A DNA stretch of 64,000 bases from Panorpa germanica (lineage: Eukaryota; Arthropoda; Insecta; Mecoptera; Panorpidae). Positions 48,246 through 59,067 of this stretch are shown here, piece by piece. Each line of letters starts with the position of its first letter. The first letter of the stretch is position 1. The notes under the pieces are model-generated. The model worked only from the letters and a program-made list of their open reading frames with translations. It was not told the DNA's origin and made no database searches. The stretch covers positions 5,828,001-5,892,000 of the forward strand of contig OY783209.1 of assembly GCA_963678705.1 (NCBI GenBank), given 5' to 3'. The position numbers were made by a program, and so were the translations under genes.

Positions 48246-48723
48246 CCTTAATTACGGTCTGTATGCTCTAACAGTTAGTCCAAATCGTTGTTAAATACCT
48301 CTGAATATTATTTATATACCTAAATATCAAAATAATGGCTGGCTTCAACGAATTCAATTCCTTATTTAATTACGAACGTGTATTATAAATAATTATACCT
48401 CGAGGCTACAAAAATGGATTTTATAACCGCTGCGATTTAGCAATAAATTATTTCAAATGATATAAATAAAACGTTATAAATACGTCTGCAATTTAATATA
48501 TCGAATATTTTAATTCAAATTATAGAGATATTAAATTTTACGGTATAATTAGAAATATTTATTTATGGTTTACTTCAAGAAATGTAAACTATATTTGTAT
48601 AAATAATAATAAATGTTTATCAATAATTTTTAATTTTAAAAACATGCTATAAAATTAGACTTTATTGTTATGACCGTTACATTCAATATCATTACAAGGT
48701 TTATGAACACAATTTCCGAAAAA
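48246..48723. other. AT-rich non-coding stretch
   Basis: No features can be supported between the foldback-like structure and the next family B element. Confidence 0.45.
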
Positions 48724-49174
48724 AATGGGCTTGTGTACTCATTTTTTAGGGGTCGATTTTACAATTGTTGATTGAGATTGATGTTAATAAATGTTTATTG
48801 GCGTTTTTATTTTAATAAATATTTAAATGTTGACGGAGATATAGCAATTAAAGATTCGAATTGTAGTTTTAGCGCTACAGATGTCGGCCATATTTATGAC
48901 GTAACATGTCTGTACTATTAAGGGTAAGTCAGTTATTTTTTATATGGATAAGAGTTCTGTGTTGAATATGCTATCTTTTTTAAGCTCTGTTTTATAAAAG
49001 AGATAGCAACTTAGCGGACGTGATGACATATGCCTTGGAATGTTCAATAACGTTGAATCGATTTAATAATTAAAGGGACAAAATTATTTTTTTGACGTTT
49101 GAGGTTCTAGTAATCAACTTTATCAATATATAGTACAGTTTTATACAAATTAAGACAAAGTACACAAGCTCATT
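48724..49174 (+). repeat. MITE family B, internally deleted copy
   Basis: 451 bp with both termini (AATGGGCTTGTGTACT and, at the right, AGTACACAAGCTCATT), forming a 15-16-bp inverted repeat. Compared with the about 620-bp copies, an internal part between about 48900 and 48980 is deleted or replaced. Confidence 0.82.
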
Positions 49175-49333
49175 TGACTCGAATTGCGTACAATATCTCA
49201 ACTTACGAACGCACAAACTTCACAGGGCTAAGCAGACTATATTACTAAATGGTTCACTAAGTTTAATCATTGTGCCTTTAAGCATTTATAGAATTCAGCT
49301 TTAGGCCCTCAGCACACGAGGCGACTGGTTGCA

Positions 49334-49753
49334 AACCTTAGCCCCGAATCTGCCCAAACCGAATGTGAATGCAACTGTGTTGTTAGTGAGAGAACGAACG
49401 TGTATACGAGTGAGAGAAAACACAAGGCACGAATGAAACTAAACTGGTAGTCGAGCCTTGTATCGTGACTCTATAGAATTTTTAACAATAGCAAAACCGG
49501 GGATTCTATTTTGTCGTATTTGATTGTATGTATGTATTTAAATACTTTTCAATAGTATTCGTGAACATCTCTGTTAATGATATCATCATCAAAACCATGC
49601 AACCAAGGATGCTCTGCGACCGAGAAATAGACTCGCAGCAAACATACTCAAAACCAGTTTAAAATCAGGTTAGTTACGTTCGTGGCGTGTGTTTTATCTC
49701 ACTCGTAAACACGTTCATTCTCATTCGGTTCGGGCAGATTCGGAGCTAAGGTT
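49334..49753. repeat. MITE family F (about 100-bp inverted arms)
   Basis: The left arm from AACCTTAGCCCCGAATCTGC (49334) through GTATACGAGTGAGAGAAAAC is inverted at 49671-49753 (TTATCTCACTCGTAAACACG to CAGATTCGGAGCTAAGGTTA). The centre contains a TATTTGATTGTATGTATGTA tract and no gene. The flanking CCCTCAGCACACGAGGCGAC just left of the arm may be the true outer terminus of a larger element. Confidence 0.7.
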
Positions 49754-50839
49754 ACTTCTATTCATATCTGCCATTTGCACTTTTAAAGGCTAACTTAATA
49801 ACATCGCTAATACTTACCAAGAAATAAATATTTAACATAAAATATGAATTTATCAGAATACAGACAGTTCACGCTTCAGGATTATGATAATGCGACCAGT
49901 TTTCCGGGAACCCCCGTCGTGAGAACAGTGGTACCAACGTAATGAATCTCCTGCTTACCAATGACAAGTAGTCGTTCAACGTTGTAATCTTGTTATAAAT
50001 CTTCTAAATTATATATAATGGAGGTGTCATTATCAAATAATTACTCTTATTTATTATGCGCAACGAATAACACGAGCGACTCGATGAAAAATATCTTTCA
50101 CAAAGAATTTAACGACAATGGGACAGAAAACCAATTATGCCATCAAGCTGCGACATTTATTTAATCATATTCGGCAAACTTCATGTTGAACTTATATTAT
50201 ATTTAGAGGTTATGTTAATGAACGTATGTGTTTGATTATTATAAATGTATATAGAATTGTTTTCTTTAAATATTTAAGTATATTGTTTGCAAATACTTGT
50301 TGTCGCATGTTTATTATTTATCCAGACAGACGTCCGGAAACTTCTAGCACCCCCTTCATAAGCCTTAAGCAATTTAATTGTAAAATACTAGTGAAAGAAA
50401 AATCTTCTCTAATTAATTCCCTATAACAATATATTTATACATCCATGATCCCACGACGTACAAGTGCATGTTAGACTATAATTGTTAACTTTCGTTCTGT
50501 AACATTTGCAAATGTAGTTTTCTATTTCACAGAATTCCTGTGTTGATATTTACGCATACTCTGTATACTTAACTAAACAGTGAGCAACCGCATACCAAAC
50601 AGAAAAAGTGAGGTTATGTATAATATACTTTTAATAGATGGAACAAGCAAATTTCTTTTTGGAAACAGTGCATCCCTAAGGGTAGAGTAGGGTTTAGATA
50701 AAACTAATGTTTATAATCTTCTATTAAAAGGACGTGATTTAATTTGTTGCTGTCATTTACTATATATGAGAAAACCTTTTATACTGCAGCGATACGTGTG
50801 GTCACAAAGCAAACTAAATAAAAACAATGTCACTAAGCG
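49754..50839. other. AT-rich non-coding stretch
   Basis: I see no gene or defined repeat here; small AT-rich open frames carry no motif. Confidence 0.4.
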
Positions 50840-51378
50840 AATGGGCTTGTTTTTTAGCGGGTCGATTTTTCAATTATTGATTGAAATTGATGTTAATAAA
50901 TGGCGTATATTGGCGTGTCTATTTTATTAAATATCTAAATGTTGACGGAGATATAGCAATTAAAAATTTGTATTGTAGTTTTAGCGCCAAAAATGGTCGG
51001 CCATATGCATTTTAACGTGAGTTATTTGTGAGTAGGTCAGTGCTGTTTTGTAGCTGTTGGTAATCGAAATAATCAAATCAAGTCAAAGAATAATAAGTTT
51101 TTATTTTATTTAACCCTGTTACGGCATTCATAATATTGGAATTTGATTGTTCCTTGAAACAGCTGTAAATAATATTTGATATTTTGATATATAAATACAT
51201 ATAGCAGAGATTTATGAGCTGTAAGGTTGGCAACTGTTGTGATGTCACATGCATTTGGAATGTGTACAACGTTGAATCCCTTTAATAATTAAAGAGACGA
51301 AATGACTTTTTTAATTGTTAATATCTCTTAACATATAAGGAGTTATTAAAAAATAATTGAACATTTGAGGTTCTAGTA
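50840..51378 (+). repeat. MITE family B, copy with right end missing
   Basis: About 539 bp. It starts AATGGGCTTGT and follows the family through AATTATTGATTGAAATTGAT, TTGACGGAGATATAGCAATT and TAATATCTCTTAACATATAA. It stops after ACATTTGAGGTTCTAGTA, before the conserved CCACTTTATCAATAT block, so the right terminus is lost. Confidence 0.82.
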
Positions 51379-52519
51379 TTAATGTAATTGTTATTTTTGC
51401 ATTCAAGTGTAGCATATAATTAATGTTTTGTTAATATTTCTCCATATATACACTTACTATATTCCAATGTGTATGGACAGAATATGAACTGGTTTTATAG
51501 TTAGTAATGTAGAGACAGTAAAGGCAATGGCAATGGATGTTTTGAGGTCAATTCGATTTAAAAAAAGAAATTGTACTTCGTTACTAAGATTACACTGTAG
51601 ACGGTACGCAGTTTATGGCCATTAATGCAACCGACTGAATAATAAATGCACATCTATAATTTTATGTATGTATATATACATACATATATATTATAATATA
51701 TAATTTTCACTAGGTTTTTTCACATATATATTTGCTATACAACTTCCTAAATGTTTTTTGCTAATCTGTCTTTTTTTTCATAATAGTTTATTACTTTTTC
51801 GTGAATCTTTATACGTAAAACTAGTGTTTACTCCCGTCGCAAACGACGATTGTCTTTTGTGTGTGAATTGAAATTAATTTCAAATTTTAATTCCATTTTT
51901 AAATTGAAATATTAAACTCGTTCCATATTTATTTTACATATAAAAACATATAATTTTTCTTATAAATTGACTAAAAAAAAATATTTTTTCCAATTTGTTC
52001 ATTATTTGACCAACTTTATTTCAAAATTTGGGATTTTTTTTTCGATTTGTAAATTAGGTACCAAAGTAGCCCATATATAAAATTTAAAGTAATCCAAAAT
52101 TTGATTATTCTCCAAAGTTTCCTACCGCGCCCCTTAATTTTCTCAACGCTCCCTTTTCCAATTTTTTTTATTTATAATTTTCAAAAAATATTAGCATTGA
52201 ACACCGTAACACACATGCTAAATTTCAACTTTCTATCTTTTATGAATTAAAAGTTATAGAGCAAAAAGTAAAAAAAAAATTTCTAGTTTTTCCAAAATTA
52301 CGGGTTTTCAGGAAATTCAGGGGAAAATACGAGGACGCCAAAAGTCTTAGAATTTTTTTCTCTACGATAAAGACAACTTTCAAGAAAATGCGCGGAGCCG
52401 TTTAAACAAATAAGAATATAAATATACACTTGGAACATTATAATATAGGATATTAAATTTTCATACTTTGTAATTTGTGTACCGAAGTTATTTTATTAAT
52501 TATTATATGTTTGTTTCAG
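51379..52519. other. AT-rich non-coding stretch ending in a splice acceptor
   Basis: No gene. It contains a perfect 24-bp AT-rich palindrome (51663-51686) and a decayed transposon-like tract at about 51960-52400. TATGTTTGTTTCAG at 52506-52519 is a good acceptor for the exon carrying the PTB-gene coding region. Confidence 0.45.
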
Positions 52520-52690
52520 AAATTCACAGAAGCGCGGAATGGCACTGAAATTTTATTAAAAACGAAACGAAAACGATCCACTTTAAAGCTAACAGATTTC
52601 TATAAATATGACAATAAATTAAATCAAAATTTACTGATGAATATGAAATTCGATTTAATGTGAACTATTTCGAATATCTTTGCTATTAAA
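52520..52690 (+). other. 5' untranslated part of the PTB-gene last exon
   Basis: It follows the acceptor TTGTTTCAG. An in-frame TGA at 52661-52663 lies just upstream of the ATG at 52691, so coding cannot extend further left in this exon. A short upstream ATG frame begins at 52540 (MALKFY-stop). Which upstream exon joins here is unknown. Confidence 0.5.
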
Positions 52691-55165
52691 ATGGTGGTTT
52701 GTAACGTCGAAATCGAATCCAAATCTCGCTCAAGACGCACCAGTACGTCAGGCTTCCGGCTCCTGGACGCAGACCAGTGCGACACAGCGTCCAGTATATC
52801 AAAACACTCAGTTTACAAGCAGAAAATTGACGCCATGTTTGACGACTCTAGATCCATTATCAGCCAAAGGGTTTTGGACCTTGCACCAGCTGAACAAGCG
52901 CCAAGAATCAGTAATTCTGTCCAGGCACAAATCGAACGTATGTTCACAGATGTCGCTAGAGATACTTCTTCTGGAATATTCTCAGTACGTTGTTTAGGAG
53001 CTTTACCACTGAGAGACAAAGTTACAAGTCTCCAAGGGCTTCAGGAACCGCTAACTCAATTGTATATAGGTGGAAAAAATAAAGGATCAGGAAATGGATC
53101 CTTGGATATCTGTCCTAGCGGTTTAAGAGTGAGAAAATCAGGCTCAGACCCGACAATAACCCCATTTCAATGTATCGCAGTTTGGTCAGCTGTTAAATTT
53201 GTTATTGGTGGAAATGGTGGAACGGCAGCATTTCTACCTTTAATTACAGATCCTGATAACATTGACAAGCAGCGATTATTCAGGCCGATTAGTACCATTG
53301 ACAGAAAGGGATTAGAAGTGGGCGCTCATTCACCTTTGTTCACTGTTGTGATGCGCACTCAGCAATCTAGTGGTTTAAAGCAACTGGAATGTCATGGATT
53401 TGTTTGTAATACTTCAGAAGACGCAATTGTTATTGCAGCCACGTTGTACCAAGCATTAATGGCTCATATGGGAGATAGTAAATCGAAGAAACCAAAGAAT
53501 AGAAATGGTATTAGTTGTGTAAGTATTGCGAGTAGTGTTGCGCCTGCTCCGATACCACCACCAGTACGTCCTCCTCGTAAAAAGCGAAGTGCTGCGTCTT
53601 CGCTGAGTGGCGATAGTGATAATATTCAAGACGCAAACCAGCATAAAGTTGCGGAAGATCGCAAAAAGAAATCATCGAAAAACAAACGAGCACCATCTGT
53701 ACCTCCTGCAGTGGGGAAACAGTCAACATCAACAACTTCATTTGATATTTATAACGCGTCTATGAATTATTTAAATGAACAAAGTCGAACTACAAGAGAA
53801 GTATCTAATGCACCAATTATTGAACAAAGCTTTAGCGGAAATAAAGAAACGGGCGATATTTTAACTCGAGTTGCTATTCCACGTTCTGGTAGTTTCCTTA
53901 ATGCTGGGGGATTAACGAGATACAAAACTCGAGGACCTCGTCGAGGAGCAGCAGGTGGAGGTGGAGGCGGCGGTGGTTCTCCACTAGGATTTAGTGAACT
54001 TTTTGCAGAATTTCGTCTTCAAGAAAACTTGCATTCGTTGGACGAAATACTCAACGCTATAATCGACTGCGAAGGAATGTCCTTTAACGATCTAAAACCT
54101 ATTTATAAAGAATTTTTATTAAAATTGGCCGTTACATTAACAAAAGATGAATTATATCAACGTTCAAAAAGTATAATGAGACGCCAAAAGAAAAAATTAA
54201 GAAGACGAAATAGTTCGGCACAAAATCAGCGAAAGAAAATGATTATTGGTTCAAAAGGTTTAAGAAAGGTTTTTCGGCTAGGTAAAAGATTAAGAAAAAA
54301 TACAAAACCAAAACCTCGGCCTCCCAGTTTTGAATTTACTACTAGCAGAACATCAGCTCCAAAAGCTAGTAACTCTGACGAATCTGAAACTCGAGGAGAA
54401 GCTTTAAATGGCGGACAAAATCGAAACAGCTCCAGTGGTTATGTCAGCTGCTCAGAATGTAGTTACGATTCAGAAACCTGCACGTGTGCTTCTGCAGATC
54501 GTTGCTACTGCAGCTTGGGTAACACACAACCTACTACAAGATGCCCCAAAGGTAGAGAAAGTCTAGTGTCCTGCTGCTCAGAAGATAAATGTTACTGTTC
54601 CTACGGGGTCAAGATAGGTCCTAATGAATCAACAACTACGTACTGCGACTGCGATTCTGATAGTTGTAATGACTCCAGCAAGTGTTACTGCAGAATGAAA
54701 CAAAAATCGAAACTAAACGGCCCCAGAGGCGATGGAGTTCGTACTCGAAGAAGAACATATAGCTCGGACAATCTAGCTTTAGATTACGAACTTTTCACTA
54801 TTGATGGAAATGCATTAACTGGTAAAGGTAATGTAAAACCACATGAGGCATTAAGTGTAAAAAAGAGCGCTGAAATGGCTGCTTTATTCGCTGATGTAAA
54901 ACTTAGTCAAACAACTGATGTTACCCATCTTGCTGGGTCCAATATTATCAATGATAATAAAGGAGGTATGTTCAGTACTCGAAATGGTTTATATACAATA
55001 CAATCAAAATCAGATCAAAGTCAAACAAGTAAAGAAAAAGTGCAACTAAGAAGATCTACCACAAGTGAGAGTTATTACCACACTTTAGAACCAAATATTT
55101 CACAACTACATAGAAACAGAACTGTTCACGGAAGTTTAGAAGATTCGTTAGGATATCTACCCTAA
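52691..55165 (+). CDS. PTB/PID-domain protein with Cys-rich C-terminal repeats
   Basis: An 824-aa frame in one exon. The start at 52691 is the first ATG after an in-frame stop and has a good context (TAAAATGG). Residues about 92-262 look like a phosphotyrosine-binding fold: FSVRCLGALPLRDK opens it, LDICPSGLRVR sits in the middle and LECHGFVCNTSEDAIVIAAT ends it with the usual C-terminal helix. Further on come a proline stretch with basic KKR (about 285-299), a Gly run (422-429), a predicted helix (431-490) and a very basic tract (about 490-545). A Cys-rich block (about 585-668) repeats CYCSLG, CYCSYG and CYCRMK. There is no signal peptide or membrane segment. PTB domains usually bind NPxY-type peptides, so an adaptor or scaffold role is likely. 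I recognise the architecture as insect-conserved but not a named gene. Confidence 0.85.
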   Translation: MVVCNVEIESKSRSRRTSTSGFRLLDADQCDTASSISKHSVYKQKIDAMFDDSRSIISQRVLDLAPAEQAPRISNSVQAQIERMFTDVARDTSSGIFSVRCLGALPLRDKVTSLQGLQEPLTQLYIGGKNKGSGNGSLDICPSGLRVRKSGSDPTITPFQCIAVWSAVKFVIGGNGGTAAFLPLITDPDNIDKQRLFRPISTIDRKGLEVGAHSPLFTVVMRTQQSSGLKQLECHGFVCNTSEDAIVIAATLYQALMAHMGDSKSKKPKNRNGISCVSIASSVAPAPIPPPVRPPRKKRSAASSLSGDSDNIQDANQHKVAEDRKKKSSKNKRAPSVPPAVGKQSTSTTSFDIYNASMNYLNEQSRTTREVSNAPIIEQSFSGNKETGDILTRVAIPRSGSFLNAGGLTRYKTRGPRRGAAGGGGGGGGSPLGFSELFAEFRLQENLHSLDEILNAIIDCEGMSFNDLKPIYKEFLLKLAVTLTKDELYQRSKSIMRRQKKKLRRRNSSAQNQRKKMIIGSKGLRKVFRLGKRLRKNTKPKPRPPSFEFTTSRTSAPKASNSDESETRGEALNGGQNRNSSSGYVSCSECSYDSETCTCASADRCYCSLGNTQPTTRCPKGRESLVSCCSEDKCYCSYGVKIGPNESTTTYCDCDSDSCNDSSKCYCRMKQKSKLNGPRGDGVRTRRRTYSSDNLALDYELFTIDGNALTGKGNVKPHEALSVKKSAEMAALFADVKLSQTTDVTHLAGSNIINDNKGGMFSTRNGLYTIQSKSDQSQTSKEKVQLRRSTTSESYYHTLEPNISQLHRNRTVHGSLEDSLGYLP

Positions 55166-55219
55166 TTACACATTTTTAATTAACAGTGACGTTCCTCAAA
55201 GAGTTTACCTTTGTAATTA

Positions 55220-55225
55220 AATAAA
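55220..55225 (+). terminator. Polyadenylation signal of the PTB-domain gene
   Basis: AATAAA about 55 bases after the stop codon in AT-rich sequence. It is the nearest canonical signal, but the actual cleavage site is unknown. Confidence 0.4.
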
Positions 55226-56570
55226 AACATATCAAGAAGTTTATCTATAGACTACATAAAATAGAATTACACATAAAATATCAAATTTACTATAGTATGC
55301 CATATTTTATAAAAATTTCATGCAATATTTTATCAAGTGTTAAGGTAATAACTTAGTAAAAGTGAAGTAACAGAGATATTATTTAAAAAACAAAAAAATA
55401 TTAGTATTTATGCGTCTAAACATAGTACTACCACTTTTACACCAACTAGCTCTGATCTCCGATATGCATCTAATAATATTTTGAAATAGAAAGAGTGTCA
55501 CAATAAAGATACAGTTTAGGCCTGAAAAGAAATATTAAGTCTAAATAAATAATGACTAAAATTAAATGGAAGAGTATAATTTTTATTATACATTTTAGTT
55601 ATGATTTATTTTTACTCATCCCTATCTAAATGCGCCCCTGCCTAGAGCTTATTAATTTGCTCTGAAGCTTTAGAATATTATACATAGTAGCAGTAGACTT
55701 TAATAGATAATTTTACTTTACGTGATAGATATAATTTATTATTAAATTAAAAATATTGTACATTTAAAATATATTTTAAAAATTAGTAACTTATTATTAA
55801 ACACAATTATTTTACTTTATAATAATTTATAATGTAAATTTAGATTGTTCTTTAATTTATATTATACAATTATAAATCAATAATTGTTATAAAATTAATT
55901 TAAGAAACCTCGATTAAATTTCAAATTGATATTAAATTTAATTGATGGTTTTTCAAAAGGGGGTGGTGGGGTTAATGGGCAATTGCAATATTTTTTCAAT
56001 GCGTTTAAAGAAAATTTGTGCAATATTATACCTTTGTTTATATTGTTATTGATATGGTATAATCTAAAGGCATAATAAAAGTGAGTCATTATGGTAAATT
56101 ATGTGTAAGATAAAAAATGGGGACATTTGCAATATATAGATTCTTATTTTATGTTTATTCAGCTTCATCATATTTTTTATGAAATTAGTTTTATTCGAAT
56201 ATAAAAATTTATAGTATCTTTCAATAAAGAGATATTTAAGTTTATTATTTAACATACATTTTATAAGTATGAGGATCTATTCAAACAAATTAAAATGATA
56301 TATATTTGATAGTTCTGATTTAAAATACGTCTTTTCTCTTTGATACTTCCAATTATCCTTGCAATAAAAATCTTCATGGAATAAATATACATTTCTCTTT
56401 AATTTGTAAATTTCAAATAACAATAAATGGGATTTTTTTAAATAATTTTATTTACTTTTATTTATCATTTATATAAAAATATAAAACAAATAATAATATG
56501 AATAGATATTTATATTCAATCTGAATGCAATATGTATAATAATTGTTATTATCGTCATATATTCTAATAT

Positions 56571-56576
56571 TTTATT
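56571..56576 (-). terminator. Polyadenylation signal of HGH1
   Basis: Plus-strand TTTATT, which is AATAAA on the coding strand, lies about 85 bases past the stop codon. Other copies occur further downstream (for example near 56449). Confidence 0.4.
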
Positions 56577-56660
56577 AGTTAATTAGTGATATTCCCATAC
56601 AATTTTTTTTAATGTCACCACATAAAACAGCAACTTTACGCATCATTATAACAACGTACA

Positions 56661-58253
56661 TTACCGATCACCTAAAAACTCTTCATCCATCTGGCTAAAT
56701 TTTTCTTTCATTTCTGATGTGACTTCTAAAGTTGTCAAATCATCTTCTCCAATCTCTTCCTCGGTTCTAAAATTAGTTGTAAAGTTAAATTCATTCCTTT
56801 TTGTGTCTTAAAAAATTATCTATAAAAATTATTTCATGACTTTTACCTTATTAAAATGTCTACAACATTTTCACATGCTAGTAAAGCTGCTCTATCTCCA
56901 TCATTCTTTTTCACTTCATTTGTTTCCCACTTGTGTAATTCTCTTAGGATTTCATAAGTACCACAATCTCTTAAAATTTGTCTATCATTTCGAGTAGCGC
57001 ATAACTGTCCCAAACATTCAAGTAACATTACCCGCAGGTCCAAAGCTTCTTCACGAACCTTATCAGGGCCTAAATACTATAATTAAATATTAGATATGTA
57101 TGTACAACACACGTACAACATAGAACATTTCGTATTAAGTGAAATTCCGCAATACCTGCAACTCCGGTGGAAATTTATCATTGTCTTCATCATCGTATTC
57201 TTCGGGACCTGCCAATGGTAGTAAAATAAAAGGTAGTACATCTATATCATCATCTGTTTGGCCAAGCAAAGTCCTAGAAAGTAAATAAATAAATCTATGT
57301 TTCATTCTTAAATTAAAAAAAAACATTTTCAACTCACGGATGACGAGTTTTATCGAAACATAAATTTCTAAGCAATCCAATAGCTCCCCCCCTCCTTACA
57401 ATACTATCTTTGTGTGATGTAAACGGTAATAATCGAATAAGTATATCTGGAGTTCCTAAAAGCGCACGACCCCTTGAAGACTGAGTAAGATTACTAAATA
57501 TGGGACCTGTAAAACAAAATGCAATGTTTACAAGAAAATTCTACAGCTTTTTATTGTGAAATATAATAAAGAATTGTTGAACAATTTTCAGTAGATTTAA
57601 AATACCTATGTAATTTAATTTGGCTTTCTTAGAGTTGTAATTCGTTTTAGTAAAGCATTGCACCAATTTTTCTATTGTATTATTGATATTTTCAGCATCA
57701 TTATTCTCTAAACTCAGCGCATCTAAAATTTGTTCTACATGGCGGGCAGGTCGTGATATATTACTAAGAATCATAGAGCAAGGATCAGCCAGTGCAGAAT
57801 CCTTATTTAATATATCTAAAAGAGGAAAAAACAATTCAATATCTTCGTTTGTAAATATAAATATATATTTATTTATACTGTCATACTTACGCTTTAAAGA
57901 GACTTTTACAATATTATTGTTTGTAGCCTGCAATAACATTGATGACCCTGAATCTTCAGCGGATATATTTACAAGACATAACGATGCATCTTTTGCAATT
58001 GCATCAGAGGTATCTTCAGTTAGTAAAGTAAGAGCACGAAGAATTTCTTCAGAATCTGATAACAATTTTATACCATCAACTGACCCTGTTAAACCTAAAA
58101 AAGAATAAATGATTAATGAAACATGTTACAACATAAAAATAACCTCTAAATGTATAAGGAACACTTACTTAAAACGTGAGATACAGCTACAGCTTTTAAG
58201 TCTAAGCGGCTTTCAAGTTTTAAAAAACCAATTAACTCTTCAAATTCACTCAT
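56661..58253 (-). CDS. HGH1: HGH1 homologue (eEF2 folding co-chaperone)
   Basis: Seven exons, all GT-AG, rebuilt by hand: 58169-58253, 57891-58094, 57606-57815, 57338-57506, 57156-57273, 56847-57076, 56661-56766. They total 1,122 nt, giving 373 aa plus stop with all phases consistent (human HGH1 is about 390 aa). It is an armadillo-like helical-repeat protein throughout. Diagnostic stretches are GPIFSNLTQSSRGRALL (from residue 167), RRGGAIGLLRNLCFD (204-218), LLPLAGPEEY (240-249), YLGPDKVREEALDLR (from 263) and a C-terminal RELHKWE. In yeast and human, Hgh1 links TRiC/CCT and Hsp90-type chaperones to newly made elongation factor 2 in the cytosol. Introns are 63-99 bp. It is convergent with the PTB gene and lies downstream of the acyl-CoA dehydrogenase on the same strand, about 810 bp away. 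Confidence 0.95.
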
Positions 58254-59067
58254 TATATTTCTTATACTGCTATATTTATATATTGAACAATAAACTCACA
58301 TTAAAAACAAGTACTGAAAGAACTGTCACTCAACCTTTGTCACACGTGCGAAAATAAATTAGAAATATAATTATGTAATTACTAAAATGATCGTAAGAGG
58401 CACCACAGACAATACTAAAATTATTCTTTAATAATTATTAATTTATTTAATTTGATTCAATCATTAATTATGATTGAAATGAGTGTTTACAAATATATAT
58501 GTAATTTACTTCAATAAATAATATTTAACTTTTGAAAACCTAGTAATGTTTAATCTAAAAGGGTCTTATTTTATAGCTATTCTAAATGCCCTTGAATCTT
58601 AAAAAGGACTTCTTACGATTTTAGAATCCTTAGAAAGGTGTTATTAAAAACTTTTCTGAGTATCCTAATAAGCAAAAGGGCAGATTTATGATTTAAAAAA
58701 AAATACTTAATGAAAGTATCAGGTAACTTTTATTAAGTTGAATGAACTGTGTTTAGCGAGTATATTAAAACATCAGATTTGATCGTCATGTAAAATTTTG
58801 AACTAGTTATTAAAACACAAAATAAAACTATATATCTTACTGTCAATTGTCGTATTATGCATAAAAACGCAAAACATAAAAGCAGTTACTATATTGTTTT
58901 ATTTAATAAAGTAAAAACAATGCTTTTATATTTTTAACAGGTGATCAAACTTATATTTTAAAGATAATATGAAAATATTTGCCTTTACATCTATCTGTCT
59001 AATTCTTCAAACAGTCTTGTTTTGTTCAATCTTAAAATAGAAAGTTTTCATTTTAAAGATTAAAATA
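58254..59067. other. Intergenic DNA between HGH1 and the acyl-CoA dehydrogenase
   Basis: About 800 bp holding the HGH1 promoter (right of 58253) and the 3' UTR of the dehydrogenase (left of 59068). AT-rich. AATAAA on the minus strand at 58898-58903 is a likely poly(A) signal for the dehydrogenase. No other gene. Confidence 0.5.
58343..58348. promoter_or_regulatory. E-box-like site upstream of HGH1
   Basis: CACGTG, a palindromic E-box, lies 90 bases upstream of the HGH1 start codon in TTGTCACACGTGCG. This position suits a proximal promoter element bound by Myc/USF-type bHLH factors in other animals. Presence of the site is certain; use is inferred. Confidence 0.35.

Larger units (their letters stand above)
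55166..56660. other. 3' UTR of the PTB gene and convergent intergenic DNA
   Basis: The PTB gene and HGH1 converge here. Beyond their presumed 3' UTRs the sequence is AT-rich with no further gene. A run of CCCCACC-type bases near 55965-55975 (GGGGGTGGTGGGG on plus) stands out but is not part of a recognised element. Confidence 0.5.

Noticed and set aside
57683-58108. 141-codon plus-strand open frame
   Set aside because: Antisense shadow of HGH1 exons 2 and 3, whose exon phases and family motifs are clear on the minus strand.
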